Of a DNA stretch of 64,000 nt, positions 11,393 to 21,278 are shown one piece after another. The stretch lies in assembly GCA_963169105.1 (NCBI GenBank), contig OY720639.1, forward strand, positions 100,507,417 to 100,571,416, in the 5' to 3' direction. The position numbers and the translations under genes were made by a program. Each line of letters opens with the position of its first letter. Position 1 is the stretch's first letter. The notes beneath the pieces were generated by a model that saw nothing but the letters and a program-made list of their open reading frames with translations, was not told the origin of the DNA and made no database searches. This DNA comes from Ceriagrion tenellum. Lineage: Eukaryota; Arthropoda; Insecta; Odonata; Coenagrionidae.

Positions 11393-11600
11393 TCTACATC
11401 AACATATTACCCTGAGAGCCAACTAAAGGGTGTGTGGCAAGGCATGAGTTATCACCAGTAAGCATCACACAATACAAAACTTAATGTAAGAACAATCACT
11501 GACGCATTAACAAAAACCTGCTAAAGCTTGTCACGAGGTAAAATGTTTCATGTACACGCTGCAACATTGACATACTGTTTGGCATACATTTTTATTTAAT
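11393..11600 (-). mobile_element. CR1-like LINE 3' tail fragment
   Basis: Reverse complement of the shared terminal motif: ctacatcaacatattaccctgagagcc, then agggtgtgtggc, then a diverged 3' UTR. The coding part is lost. Confidence 0.55.
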
Positions 11601-11689
11601 TTTATTTTTATTTTAACAAAAAAAGGCCACATACGAGAACAAAAGGGAGAAAAGGGAACAAAGGTAAGAAAAGCAGCATGCTTTGTTAA

Positions 11690-11965
11690 AAACTTCATCG
11701 AGCGAACATATATTGTTTCACAGCTTTTAGAGGGATTAAGCTGGGGGCCCCAAGAAACTCGAAGGCTACACGATAGGTGTAGCTTGATTGAGAAATTCGG
11801 AACTGTGCGTATTTCAGAGCGACACAGAGAATATTATCATGAACCTCACTACATCTCTAGGTCTAACAGAGGTGATCAAATAGGAGAGATACATTCCAGA
11901 ATAGATAGGTAAAATAACTCGTTCTTTTCACGCACAATAATCGACCACAATAAAAACTGAGCTCC
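11690..11965 (+). mobile_element. CR1-like LINE, family C, internal fragment
   Basis: This is the reverse complement of the family C segment at 3480-3780. It has gagcgaacatatattgt, then ttttagagggattaagc, gagcgacacagagaatatt and finally aaaactgagctcca. It is stopped in all frames. It directly abuts the minus-strand family A tail that follows. Confidence 0.7.
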
Positions 11966-11967
11966 AC

Positions 11968-12769
11968 GTAATACCCTGAGGTCTACGTAATACCCTGCGA
12001 GCCACCACGAGGGTGTGTGGCACGGGGTGAAGATCACCAAACATGCACTATTGCCATGCAACTAGGATATTTAAGGGAGACATGCTAGAGACTACAGACT
12101 ACTCTAACTATATTTCACCTACTTATCCCTTTGCTACGCTGCCTATGGTTCTCTCTTATGGTACGCGGGAAAAATGACATTTTAAATCTATCTGTGCGAC
12201 AATCTATCTCTCTAATCTTGTTAATCTGATCAAACCTAGCATAATACGCAGGGGTTCTTAATATATATCTAACGTCATCGGTGAACAAATCGGTTTCGAA
12301 TTGACTTAAAAGGTTTAACCTATATTTTAACCTGCATTCTGATAGTAATTCCCATCGTAGTTCTTCAATTAAACTCGTAACACTTATACAATTATCTTAA
12401 CGGCCTTTAACAAACCTAGCGGATCTCCTTTGCATACGCTCTAATTCTTTTATCAAACCTTCCTCGTACGGATCCCATATACTAGCGGCATATTCTAAAT
12501 GAGGCCTGACAAGTGTAAAATAGCTTCTTTCTCGTACTCTCTCATCGCATTTACCTAGAACCCTTTTTACGAATCCTAATCTACGGTTTGCTACATTAGT
12601 TATTTCCCTGATGTGTTTCCCCCATGACATGTCTTCAGTGATGGTGACGCCTAAGTATTTAATAGATTCTACGTTAGATATTTTCTTTTCTTTGATGCAA
12701 TACTTATTCCGGAGAAAGCCATTCTTTTTCCAAAAGTACATTATCGCGCATTTCTTCAAATTTAATTCT
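11968..12769 (-). mobile_element. CR1-like family A LINE, 5'-truncated copy
   Basis: On the minus strand the ORF2 C-terminus is open from 12759 to 12397. It has KKCAIMYFWKKNGF, YLGVTITEDMSWGKHI, LVRPHLEYAASIWDPYEEG and RRSARFVKGR, nearly the same as the intact ORF2 at 20.6-21.0 kb. A stop interrupts it at 12394-12396, and the frame continues to the 3' UTR, hairpin and TAGATG tail at about 11970-12030. The 5' truncation at 12769 meets an opposite-strand copy. Confidence 0.9.
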
Positions 12770-12980
12770 AGCAGGTAGGGGAACTATATTTAGAGTAGTC
12801 TGTAGTTCATGATGCATGTAATAGTCCCAATAATCCCTTTCTTAGTATGTAGATACTAACTATCTAGCTGCATGTCTCCCTTAAATATCCAAGTTGCATG
12901 TCAATAGTGCATGTTTGGTGATCTTCACCCCCTGCCACACACCCTCGTGGTGGCTCGCAGGGTATTACGTTGACCTAGAC
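12770..12980 (+). mobile_element. CR1-like family A LINE, 3' UTR-only copy
   Basis: It starts right after the ORF2 stop region (aggtaggg..aactatattta) and carries the full 3' UTR, the hairpin at about 12929-12963 and a decayed tail. It stands head-to-head with the minus copy at 11968-12769, giving two family A pieces joined at their truncated 5' ends. Confidence 0.85.
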
Positions 12981-13204
12981 GTACACATGGACTTCTATGG
13001 AAGTAGCAAGAGTAGCGATGCCTCAAATCGTATCGCTACTTGTAGGTCGTCATTCTGCTTAGACTTGACTTCTGGTTTTCCCCAAACAAATGAATGACGG
13101 AATTAAACAATTAATATGGCGGTTTCGAAAATCTCTAATATTAGTCAATAAATATGTTCGTACCCTGTGCTCTGTTCAAGTCCCCAAGGAATTCGGGAAC
13201 TTAA

Positions 13205-14162
13205 TCAGTTTGTATAAATGACATTAATTGTGTGCTATCACATCGTATCGAGCAAGAGATTTACGTATATAATAATAATTGTTATTATTATCAAATAAAT
13301 GAAAATTCATAAAGCTTATCCTGGCGTTCTTTTGCATTTGAAACATTTTCAAGTACAAATATACAGAATGTTCTAAGGAGGAAAGGTCGAAACTCCTGCA
13401 GGAGGTGGAGGAGGTGATTTTAAGCATTTTTGTTTCGTCAACATGGGGTCGCATCTCCTTAGTTACCGAGCTATGGCAACGCAACATTTTTTTTCAGAAG
13501 TATTCTGCAGTCACAATGGAAACACCGAATTTCAATGATTATTATCGGTTGAGGAGAATTGAAACTTTTCACGGCGGTGCATAAGATATGTATCGTTCTT
13601 CTTCTGTTATCGTGAATGTTAACGGTATCTAATTTTTAAGATGGCTCTCGAATATTCGTTGAAATTTCATTCCTCTATACAAATAATGTACGATAGCACT
13701 ATTAATTTCAGAGTTATAATTAATTTGTCATGATAAAACTGTCAGTAAATTTGTCTGTCAACTCATTGAGGCAAAAATCACATCTCCATCTTTTGAATTA
13801 AGGATGATATGGTCACTTATCTGATGTTATTACTGGGAGTCAACAAATTTCCTTGAGGGTAAGAGTTTTAATTTGCTTGATAAACCTCGGCGATTGGCGA
13901 CACACATCAAAACTTGCCTATGAGAAAAAGACCCGAGGGTTATATGCAACCAAGTCATGGTCAAGGACAAAAAAGGCTTAAAGGCTTCCCCTACATCCTC
14001 CAGAAGCTTCAAACTTTCCTCCTGAAACACCATGTATATTAGGTAACTTATGCAACAATGAGTTCTCCTCTTACTAATTTATTTATTATTTTTAATATGC
14101 ATTTGCAAGCATGTAACCTAGTATTCGTTGGATGTGGTGCGATTTTATCGCAGAATCGATAT
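13205..14162. repeat. Interspersed repeat J, copy 2, interrupted
   Basis: Sequence at 13205-13370 and 14045-14162 corresponds to the continuous copy at 910-1200. The intervening ~675 nt (13371-14044) has no counterpart there and contains no gene I recognise. Confidence 0.45.
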
Positions 14163-14165
14163 AGT

Positions 14166-14592
14166 ACATCTACATCTACGTAATACCCTGCGAGCCACCA
14201 CGAGGGTGTGTGGCACGGGGTGAAGATCACCAAACATGCACTATTGCCATGCAACTAGGATATTTAAGGGAGACATGCTAGAGAACAGGGTCACATGCAG
14301 CTATATGGTTAGCATCTACATAATAAGAAAGGGATTATTGGTTGTTATTACATACATCATGCACTACAGACTACTCTAACTATATTTCACCTACTTATCC
14401 CTTTGCTACGCTGCCTATGGTTCTCTCTTATGGTACGCGGGAAAAATGACATTTTAAATCTATCTGTGCGACAATCTATCTCTCTAATCTTGTTAATCTG
14501 ATCAAACCTAGCATAATACGCAAGGGTTCTTAATATATATCTAACGTCATCTGTAAACAAATCGGTTTCGAATTTACTTAAAAGGTTTAACC
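14166..14592 (-). mobile_element. CR1-like family A LINE, 5'-truncated copy
   Basis: From low to high coordinate: TAGATG tail (reverse), hairpin, 3' UTR, stop, and the ORF2 C-terminus up to the FRLNLL..FETDLF region. Very close to the intact copy. Confidence 0.9.
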
Positions 14593-15098
14593 AAAAGTAC
14601 TACTTGCTGGCAAAATAGAAGGCAGACTATTTTCCATGCAAGTATGAAATCGGTCTACTACTACCACTATCAACCCTACCACTATCAACTACCCCCAACA
14701 CAGCCATGAAAATCCGTGCTCACACATCGAGGTGTCGCTTGGATGCACGTCGCAAGGCTACTCTCGTGGAAGAAGCTTCCGTGTGTGAGGCCGCCTTAAC
14801 TAGCAACACTACCTTTCGAAAAACCGAGTTGTCTCATCAGCGGCTGATATGGTCCTTTACCGCTAGCGAGAAAAATGATATTTTAAACCTGCTTGCTCTA
14901 CATTCTATTTCCTTAATATCACTACCGTCATCTATTTCACTGTAGCACGTCGGAGTTCGTAATAGGTTATTAACGTGGCCAGTTTAAATCTCGAGGATAG
15001 GTCACAAAATTAAAAATAAATAACTATGACTCCTTGCCGACGTTTTGGTGTGTAATTAACACCATCTTCAGGGCTACAATCGTCTCCAGAAAGGAAAT

Positions 15099-15617
15099 TT
15101 GAAATATTACATTATACATATGCTCTCAGAAATAATGGGAGCATATCATATTATCATGAATGACTTACTAGATAATGTTCTTCCCAAACTAACTTTCCAG
15201 TTTCCATTTATGTATAAATTTTTGGATGATCTACTCTTAGATATCCCTGATAGCAAGAATGAAGAAATTTTAGAGACTTTTAACAGTTTTCATCCAAAAC
15301 TGTCTTTCACCATTGAAAAAGACCAAAACGGGCAAATTTCCTTTCTGTATACATGCATCATAAGAAACTCTGATGGCACCTTTTCTGTAGATTGGTGGAG
15401 GAAACCACAGGAAACAGACAGATACTTAAATTTTCGATCACATCACCCAATCAAGCAAAAGATAAATGCAGCGGTAGCCTCGAAGCAAAGAGCTATTAGG
15501 CTTGGTGACTCAGAGTTCCATAGAAAGGACATGGCTGTTGTAAGGAATATTCTCAAGAATAATGGATTTCCACATAGTCTCGTAAGACATATTATAGGTA
15601 CACAATATTTCTCTTGA
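15099..15617 (+). CDS. Penelope-like reverse transcriptase, C-terminal part (truncated)
   Basis: The 172-codon frame carries the catalytic aspartates as YKFLDDLLLDIPD (the YVDD box, here FLDD), preceded by NDLLDNVLPKL. LETFNSFHPKLSFTIEK follows, then a WWRKPQETDRYLNFRSHHP segment, which is the typical Penelope order. The protein would copy element RNA into DNA at a nick. The upstream RT motifs are missing, so it cannot be active alone. The start used is the first ATG in frame (15099, coding MKYY); the frame upstream is not Penelope-like. The GIY-YIG part follows in another frame at 15838. Confidence 0.85.
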   Translation: MKYYIIHMLSEIMGAYHIIMNDLLDNVLPKLTFQFPFMYKFLDDLLLDIPDSKNEEILETFNSFHPKLSFTIEKDQNGQISFLYTCIIRNSDGTFSVDWWRKPQETDRYLNFRSHHPIKQKINAAVASKQRAIRLGDSEFHRKDMAVVRNILKNNGFPHSLVRHIIGTQYFS

Positions 15618-15837
15618 TTCCAAACTGTGTGCCAATGAACAAACTTACTGTAAACCAAACATTATCGATGTAAATGGTCCAAATAATAATAAAAGATGTA
15701 AATACGGAAGTATGATATATATATATAGGCAATGTATCTGAGCGAATGGGCAAAATATTTAAAAATACAGAATTCAGATTTGGTTACAAAAACAAAAAAA
15801 AACTCTCAAATCACTACTATTCTCAAAAACCAAAAGT

Positions 15838-16206
15838 GTGATTAACCCTAAAATGAGAAGTGGTCTAGTGTATTCCATTCTTTGCAATGATTGTGAAAAG
15901 GTCCACATTGGAGAAACTGGGCAGTATCTGAATAATAGGATAGCTAACCATAATTCAGATGTAAACAATAACAAAGTAAACTGTGCTCTAGCTCAACACT
16001 CGCTTGATTATCAACATCAATTTAATTTTGATAAGGCTGCCATCCTGGACTATGAGCACAACAAGAAAAAGCGTCAGATAAAAGAGATGGTTCATATCTC
16101 CACACACCACAATACATGTAATATGAAGACAGATGTTGACAAGCTGAGTAAAGCTTATAGTAATATAATCAGCCAAACCCGTTTCAGGTTTTCCAGCACC
16201 ATCTAA
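15838..16206 (+). CDS. Penelope-like GIY-YIG endonuclease domain (truncated)
   Basis: Translated residues include GLVYSILCNDCEKVHIGETG, matching the GVY...YIGET core of Penelope GIY-YIG nucleases, with VY for IY and HIG for YIG. It then has NRIANHNSDV, a CALAQHSLDYQHQFNFD block (the usual A-HS...H.F.F region) and a C-terminal helix (KAAILDYEHNKKKRQIKEMVHI). The frame from about 15640 to 15838 linking RT and nuclease is broken. The nuclease normally nicks target DNA to prime reverse transcription. Confidence 0.85.
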   Translation: MINPKMRSGLVYSILCNDCEKVHIGETGQYLNNRIANHNSDVNNNKVNCALAQHSLDYQHQFNFDKAAILDYEHNKKKRQIKEMVHISTHHNTCNMKTDVDKLSKAYSNIISQTRFRFSSTI

Positions 16207-16913
16207 ATATACATACAAATGTATAATTTTTATATGTATATTTTTGTGCAATATGTTGTTTCTGTGATCTACATTCCTGTACATTATATTTTTCAAATTT
16301 TGTAAGTGTTTACATATGCTCTGTAGTTTTATTCATGATTTGAGTTTTGTTTGTGTAATGTTTTCCATTATGCATCCATAGATGTCTCTGTTCTCATATA
16401 TTGTTTGATAGATGTTTTAATAAGATCATTGTGATTGTGGAATTATCTCTCGTTAAGATATATAGTAAAATTACACTAAGGTTTTTGTTTTTTAAATTTT
16501 ATAGAGTGTTTTTTAAGATCTGTTTTAGTGATTAATTATTTGAGTTTTTTGGAATATTTTTGGCTGTGTACATAGATGTCACTTCTTAAAATTTTGTTTG
16601 TCGGTTGACTTAAAAAGATCATTGTGGTTATGGAATTGGTACCTATAATGATATATGGTCATAATATAGGAATGTACCATTCCATAAAATAGTTCTGAAA
16701 GCTCCTTATCCGTAAAAATATTATATAGTTTTAGCAGAAGATGTTTATTGTTGAAACATGATGTTCGTGGCTAAATCCGAGGCAATTCTTATTTGTTTAT
16801 TGCAATGACGTGTAACGATTCCTTGATTTTTAAGGTGAAACTGTTCTAAAAAAGGTATATTCTTATATGTTACTTTATAAATTTTTGAAGAAACTGCCAT
16901 TAGAAAAATTCGG

Positions 16914-16984
16914 CCTGGATCGGGAATCGAACCACGGACCTTTGGCCTTCCGGACCAATGCGCAGACCACTACGCTATCCAGGC
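16914..16984 (-). tRNA. tRNA-like sequence (pseudogene or SINE head)
   Basis: On the minus strand the acceptor halves GCCTGGA and TCCAGGC pair, an A box (TAGCGTAGTGG) and B box (GTGGTTCGATTCCCG) are present, and TTGGT/GCCAA can pair as an anticodon stem with loop CCGGAAG. Position 33 is C rather than T and the T stem has several mismatches, so it is probably a tRNA-derived SINE or tRNA pseudogene. It lies inside the Penelope-like unit, about 30 nt from its right inverted repeat. A similar sequence is at 63897-63967. Confidence 0.6.
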
Positions 16985-17075
16985 TTAATACTTTATTAAT
17001 AATGTTGTTGTACCTACGATTGTAGCCCTGAAGATGGTGTTAATTACACACCGAAACGTGTTTTGGTTGCAGCCA

Positions 17076-17590
17076 ATAATGTTTCGTGAACAAAAGGAAC
17101 TGGTGTGCCTAACCTTTCGATGGTGTATCTCTCTTATTTGCGCTTCTGCCAGTTCTCAAGATGGAGTGCAAGGTTTAAACGATATCCTACGTTTCATGCT
17201 GAAGTTTACCTGATTTGAACTTTTCAAGTCATATTAGTCTATCATATAGCCTCCAGGACTTTAGTGCCTCTCAAACTAGTCCATTAATAAGCTGTGTAGA
17301 ACTCTGTCATTTCATGTTAGGCACAACAGAGGGATGCTAAATTAGTATGGATAATTGAATAAATTTATCAGTACACAAATGGCCTTAATTCTCATTACAT
17401 TTGCTCCACCTCATCAAAGAGCTATGGGATGAAGAGTGTATAGACTCTCACTAATACACATTCTGATACATGACTTGTAGGCATTATGACATATATTTTC
17501 AAGAATATCTTCCTAAATTATTCCCTTGAGACCTGCAGCGCGTTCCCCATTTAGTAGACACTAGCAAAGGTAACCGTTGACATTCAACGG
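17076..17590. other. Spacer between Penelope-like unit and LINE
   Basis: AT-rich; no gene or repeat recognised. The true 5' end of the family A LINE may lie near its right end (about 17550-17600). Confidence 0.35.
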
Positions 17591-17641
17591 GGGATGAAAG
17601 GAAGACAGGGCATATAGGTTGTAGGTTCGAGTCACTCATGA

Positions 17642-18133
17642 GTGCGTGTAAAGGCCCGCAAGGAGAGAGGAGATGCACGGGTCACCTCCTGGTGTATACC
17701 GGGAGGAATGGTGCCACAGGCTAAGAAGGCGATGAAGGCGGCTGTCGGGGACAAGGGCTGCTCTAAGTTGGATGTGGTAGCCCATGTTGGGACCAATGAC
17801 GCCGTGGATGTGGGATCAGAGGAGATTTTAGACTCTGTGAGAGATCTATGCTCCGAGTTCCGCCGTATTCGCGGAGGGTCGAGTCGCAATATGAGGCTTA
17901 CCATATGCAGCTTGGTACCTAGGACGGATCGGGGTTCGATGGTTTGGAGCCGAGTGGAAGGCATAAACCAAAGACTCCGTGAAGTCTGTGGGAGCGAGGG
18001 AGCGGAGTTCTTAGATCTCAGGCCGGTGCTGAATTCGTGTCGGGTGCCACTAAACCGCTCGGGTGTCCATTATACGTACGAGGCATCGCAGAAGGTAGCG
18101 TGCAGGATATTTGAGCATACCCAGCGAGTTTAG
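17642..18133 (+). CDS. LINE family A ORF1, SGNH/esterase-like domain (decayed N-terminus)
   Basis: The 163-codon frame reads VVAHVGTNDA, DLCSEFRRIR, LTICSLVPRTD and finally LNRSGVHYTYEASQKVA. CR1-type ORF1 proteins often carry a GDSL/SGNH-like esterase domain with a GTND block and a late D/S-GVH block, and these are visible. Upstream, a VVGSSHS stretch (about 17617-17637) probably represents the GDSH serine block with D replaced by S, but a TGA follows it, so ORF1 is broken at its start. ORF1 overlaps the ORF2 frame by 23 nt in another phase. Such proteins bind or accompany LINE RNA. Confidence 0.75.
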   Translation: MRVKARKERGDARVTSWCIPGGMVPQAKKAMKAAVGDKGCSKLDVVAHVGTNDAVDVGSEEILDSVRDLCSEFRRIRGGSSRNMRLTICSLVPRTDRGSMVWSRVEGINQRLREVCGSEGAEFLDLRPVLNSCRVPLNRSGVHYTYEASQKVACRIFEHTQRV

Positions 18134-21100
18134 CATAGATGGTGGGCAAGAGAGTAGGTCAGTTAGTGGGGGCGAAATCAGTGCTTTTCCGGAAAGTCAG
18201 ATAATAAAGAGTATCCAAAGCTTAGTGCCTAGGAAAATCTTAATAGATAACAATAAATTAGAAATATTTAGGGAAGAGAGTAGGTCAAATAGTGGGCCAT
18301 TAAATAACATGACACTCACCAGGATAGCAAAGAATAACAAGTTGACCAGACAACACAGTATAGGTTTATCGGGACGGAAGAAAGCACAGAAAAAGGAAAA
18401 ACGTACAAATCAAAACAACACCCATGAATTTCCAAACTGTAACTTTCCCAATAATTTAGAAAACACGAACCCCACAAATACAATAGGCAGACATATTAAA
18501 ATAGAGGAATTTTCAGTAGTAGTAGTTAATTGTCGTAGTTTAAGAAGCAAGATACCTGAATTTCATCACCTTATAGGGAGTACTAATTCTGACATAATTA
18601 TAGGAACCGAAAGTTGGTTAACAAGCGATATTGCTGATAGTGAAGTTTTTCCAGTAAATTTTAGGGTATACAGGAGAGATAGAGAGAGTCGACTGGGAGG
18701 GGGAGTATTTATCGCAGTTAAGAACACAATAGTCAGCAAAATAGAAGTGATTCCCCATAATATAATAGAAAGTGTATGGTGTTCCATTCAATGTGCTAAT
18801 TCGAAAGTAATATATGTTTGTGCCTACTATAGACCACCCCATTCCGATGTACACTCAGTATTAGAACTCGAGAAACAGATCAGGTCCATTAATACCCATA
18901 GTAACGAACGACAGATAATTGTAGGTGGAGATTTCAATGCACCATCGATAGATTGGAAAACATGCTGTCATAAGTCTGGAGGTAGGGACAAAGAAATCTG
19001 CGAGTCATTGCTTAACCTGTTCGCATCACACGCACTACATCAAATAGTAAATTTGCCTTATAGAGGGGAAAATGTTCTCGATTTACTTGCCACAAACATC
19101 CCTGAAAAAGTAATTAAAGTTGAAAATGTCGATGGAATAAGTGACCACAAGGTAGTATACGTAAAATTTTCCCTCAACACTGAAAAAAATTTTAAATTAA
19201 AAAGAAAGATTTATCTTTTTAGTAAAGCAGATTTTAACGGATTTAGGCTTGACTTAAAGACATCTTTTGAAAAATTCGAGAAAATTAGCAAAAATAGCAA
19301 TACAGACAATACATGGAAAGAGTTCCTCCAAATTACACGGTCACTTGTCAACAGATATATACCTCATAAGTATAAGAGCGACAATAGGGAACCAAGGTGG
19401 TACAACGCGGAGGTTAGAAAATGTTTAAAACGCCAACGAGTTAGCCATGCGAAACTAAGAAAAATGAAGAAAAATGTAGCTAATAGCGACCTAAAAAATA
19501 CCATCGAGCATTATAAAATTTGTAAATCAGCCGCAAAAACAGCCCTTAGAAAAGCGTTTAGCGAATTCAAGAGAAAAGTACTTGGAGAACAACTAGAGGG
19601 AAATCCGAAAGCATTTTGGTCATATGCTAGGGAAGTACAGGGAACTAAAAAGTCAACGGTTAATTCATTGAAAAACGATAGAGGCGAAATAGTAACTTCC
19701 AGTTTAGATAAGGCAAATTGTTTGAATTACTTTTTTCAGAGTGTTTTTAATCAACCTATGCACAGTTTCCGCGAAACCATACCAGACCGATTTCAACAAC
19801 CAATGCCCCCAATCGATATATCTTGTAGCGGAATCGTATCCTTATTAAGTAACATTAGCCCGAACAAGTCCTCAGGTCCTGATGAAATTCCAGCTCGTGT
19901 TTATAAAGAATTAGCCCTCGAAATGGCTCCGTATCTTAAATTAATATTTAACAAATCCCTCGAAGAACACGCGGTTCCCAAAGACTGGAAGATAGCAAAC
20001 GTGACCCCAATTTATAAAAGCGGAGATAGGGAACAGCCATGTAATTATAGACCAATATCATTAACGTCACTATCATGTAAAATTATAGAGCATATAATAG
20101 TTACATCAATAATGGGACACCTCGACAGCCAGGATTTATTAATAACAAACCAGCATGGGTTCAGAAAAGGACGGTCTAGCGAAACTCAATTAGGTCTTTT
20201 TGTTCACGATATTTTAGTTTCCGGAGAAGGTAACGTACAGGTAGATGCAGCGTTTCTTGACTTTAGAAAAGCTTTTGACAAGGTTCCCCACTGTAAGTTA
20301 CTCGCGAAGTTAGCATCATACGGAATAGACAGTAATATAGTAGGCTGGATAGGAGATTTCTTACATGAACGCGTTCAAAGGGTGGTATTAGATGGTGTCA
20401 GCTCAGGCGAAGTAAAAGTTACATCGGGTGTTCCCCAGGGAAGCGTGATAGGCCCAATTTTATTTCTTCTCTACATAAACGACTTGAATACAGAAGTAAA
20501 AAATAGCAAGCTCCGTCTTTTTGCCGATGATGCAGTAGTGTATAAAGAAATTAGAAATGAAGAGGACAGACAGTGTTTAGCTAAGGATTTAGATGCGATT
20601 GATGATTGGTGTGATAGATGGCAGCTAGAATTAAATTTGAAGAAATGCGCGATTATGAATTTTTGGAAAAAGAATGGCCTTCCTCGGAATAATTATAGCA
20701 TCAAAGAAAACAAAATATGTAACGTAGAATCAATTAAATACTTAGGCGTCACCATCACTGAAGACATGTCATGGGGGAAACACATCAGGGAAATAACTAG
20801 TGTAGCAAACCGTAGATTAGGATTCGTAAAAAGGGTTCTAGGCAAATGCGATGACAGAGTCCGAGAAAGAAGCTATTTTAAACTTGTCAGGCCTCATTTA
20901 GAATATGCCGCTAGTATATGGGATCCCTACGAGGAAGGTATGATAAAAGAATTAGAGCGCGTGCAAAGGAGATCTGCTAGGTTTGTTAAATGTCGTTATG
21001 ATAATTGTATTAGTGTTACGAGTTTAATAGAAGAACTAGGATGGGAATTACTATCAGAACGCAGGTTAAAATTTAGGTTAAACCTTTTAAGTAAATTTGA

Positions 21101-21278
21101 AACCGATTTGTTCACAGATGACGTTAGATATATATTAAGAACCCCTGCTTATTACGCTAGGTTTGACCATATTAACAAAATTAGAGAGATAGATTGTCGT
21201 ACCGATAGATTTAAAATGTCATTTTTCCCGCGCACCATAAGAGAGAACAATAGGCAACGTAGCAAAAGGGATAGGTAG
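18111..21278 (+). CDS. LINE family A ORF2: endonuclease-reverse transcriptase
   Basis: An uninterrupted 1055-codon frame. The first codon at 18111 is TTG; the first in-frame ATG is at 18309 (codon 67), so initiation is either there (989 residues) or by coupling to the ORF1 stop at 18131-18133. Residues about 125-355 are an APE-type endonuclease: VVNCRSL, GTESWL (catalytic Glu), YYRPPHS, GGDFNAPSIDW and GISDHKVV. The reverse transcriptase follows: NYRPISLTS, HGFRKGRSSETQL, AFLDFRKAFDKVPH (motif A), GVPQGSVIGPILF (motif B) and LFADDAVVY (motif C). All catalytic residues are intact. The C-terminus has HLEYAASIWDPYEEG and ends KRDR. It nicks target DNA and primes reverse transcription of its own RNA. 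The lack of any stop suggests recent mobility. Confidence 0.95.
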   Translation: MSIPSEFSIDGGQESRSVSGGEISAFPESQIIKSIQSLVPRKILIDNNKLEIFREESRSNSGPLNNMTLTRIAKNNKLTRQHSIGLSGRKKAQKKEKRTNQNNTHEFPNCNFPNNLENTNPTNTIGRHIKIEEFSVVVVNCRSLRSKIPEFHHLIGSTNSDIIIGTESWLTSDIADSEVFPVNFRVYRRDRESRLGGGVFIAVKNTIVSKIEVIPHNIIESVWCSIQCANSKVIYVCAYYRPPHSDVHSVLELEKQIRSINTHSNERQIIVGGDFNAPSIDWKTCCHKSGGRDKEICESLLNLFASHALHQIVNLPYRGENVLDLLATNIPEKVIKVENVDGISDHKVVYVKFSLNTEKNFKLKRKIYLFSKADFNGFRLDLKTSFEKFEKISKNSNTDNTWKEFLQITRSLVNRYIPHKYKSDNREPRWYNAEVRKCLKRQRVSHAKLRKMKKNVANSDLKNTIEHYKICKSAAKTALRKAFSEFKRKVLGEQLEGNPKAFWSYAREVQGTKKSTVNSLKNDRGEIVTSSLDKANCLNYFFQSVFNQPMHSFRETIPDRFQQPMPPIDISCSGIVSLLSNISPNKSSGPDEIPARVYKELALEMAPYLKLIFNKSLEEHAVPKDWKIANVTPIYKSGDREQPCNYRPISLTSLSCKIIEHIIVTSIMGHLDSQDLLITNQHGFRKGRSSETQLGLFVHDILVSGEGNVQVDAAFLDFRKAFDKVPHCKLLAKLASYGIDSNIVGWIGDFLHERVQRVVLDGVSSGEVKVTSGVPQGSVIGPILFLLYINDLNTEVKNSKLRLFADDAVVYKEIRNEEDRQCLAKDLDAIDDWCDRWQLELNLKKCAIMNFWKKNGLPRNNYSIKENKICNVESIKYLGVTITEDMSWGKHIREITSVANRRLGFVKRVLGKCDDRVRERSYFKLVRPHLEYAASIWDPYEEGMIKELERVQRRSARFVKCRYDNCISVTSLIEELGWELLSERRLKFRLNLLSKFETDLFTDDVRYILRTPAYYARFDHINKIREIDCRTDRFKMSFFPRTIRENNRQRSKRDR

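Larger units (their letters stand above)
15041..17059 (+). mobile_element. Penelope-like element bounded by ~43-bp inverted repeats
   Basis: A 43-nt segment at 15041-15083 (cgttttggtgtgtaatt... to ...ggctacaatcgt) is repeated in inverted orientation at 17016-17059 with one mismatch. Between them lie a Penelope-type reverse transcriptase piece, a GIY-YIG piece and a tRNA-like sequence. The RT lacks its N-terminal motifs, so the unit is deleted internally or 5' truncated yet still bordered on both sides. Penelope-like elements are known for unusual terminal repeat arrangements, which fits. Confidence 0.8.

Noticed and set aside
15774..16296. Minus-strand ORFs opposite the Penelope nuclease
   Set aside because: Shadows of the plus-strand coding frame.
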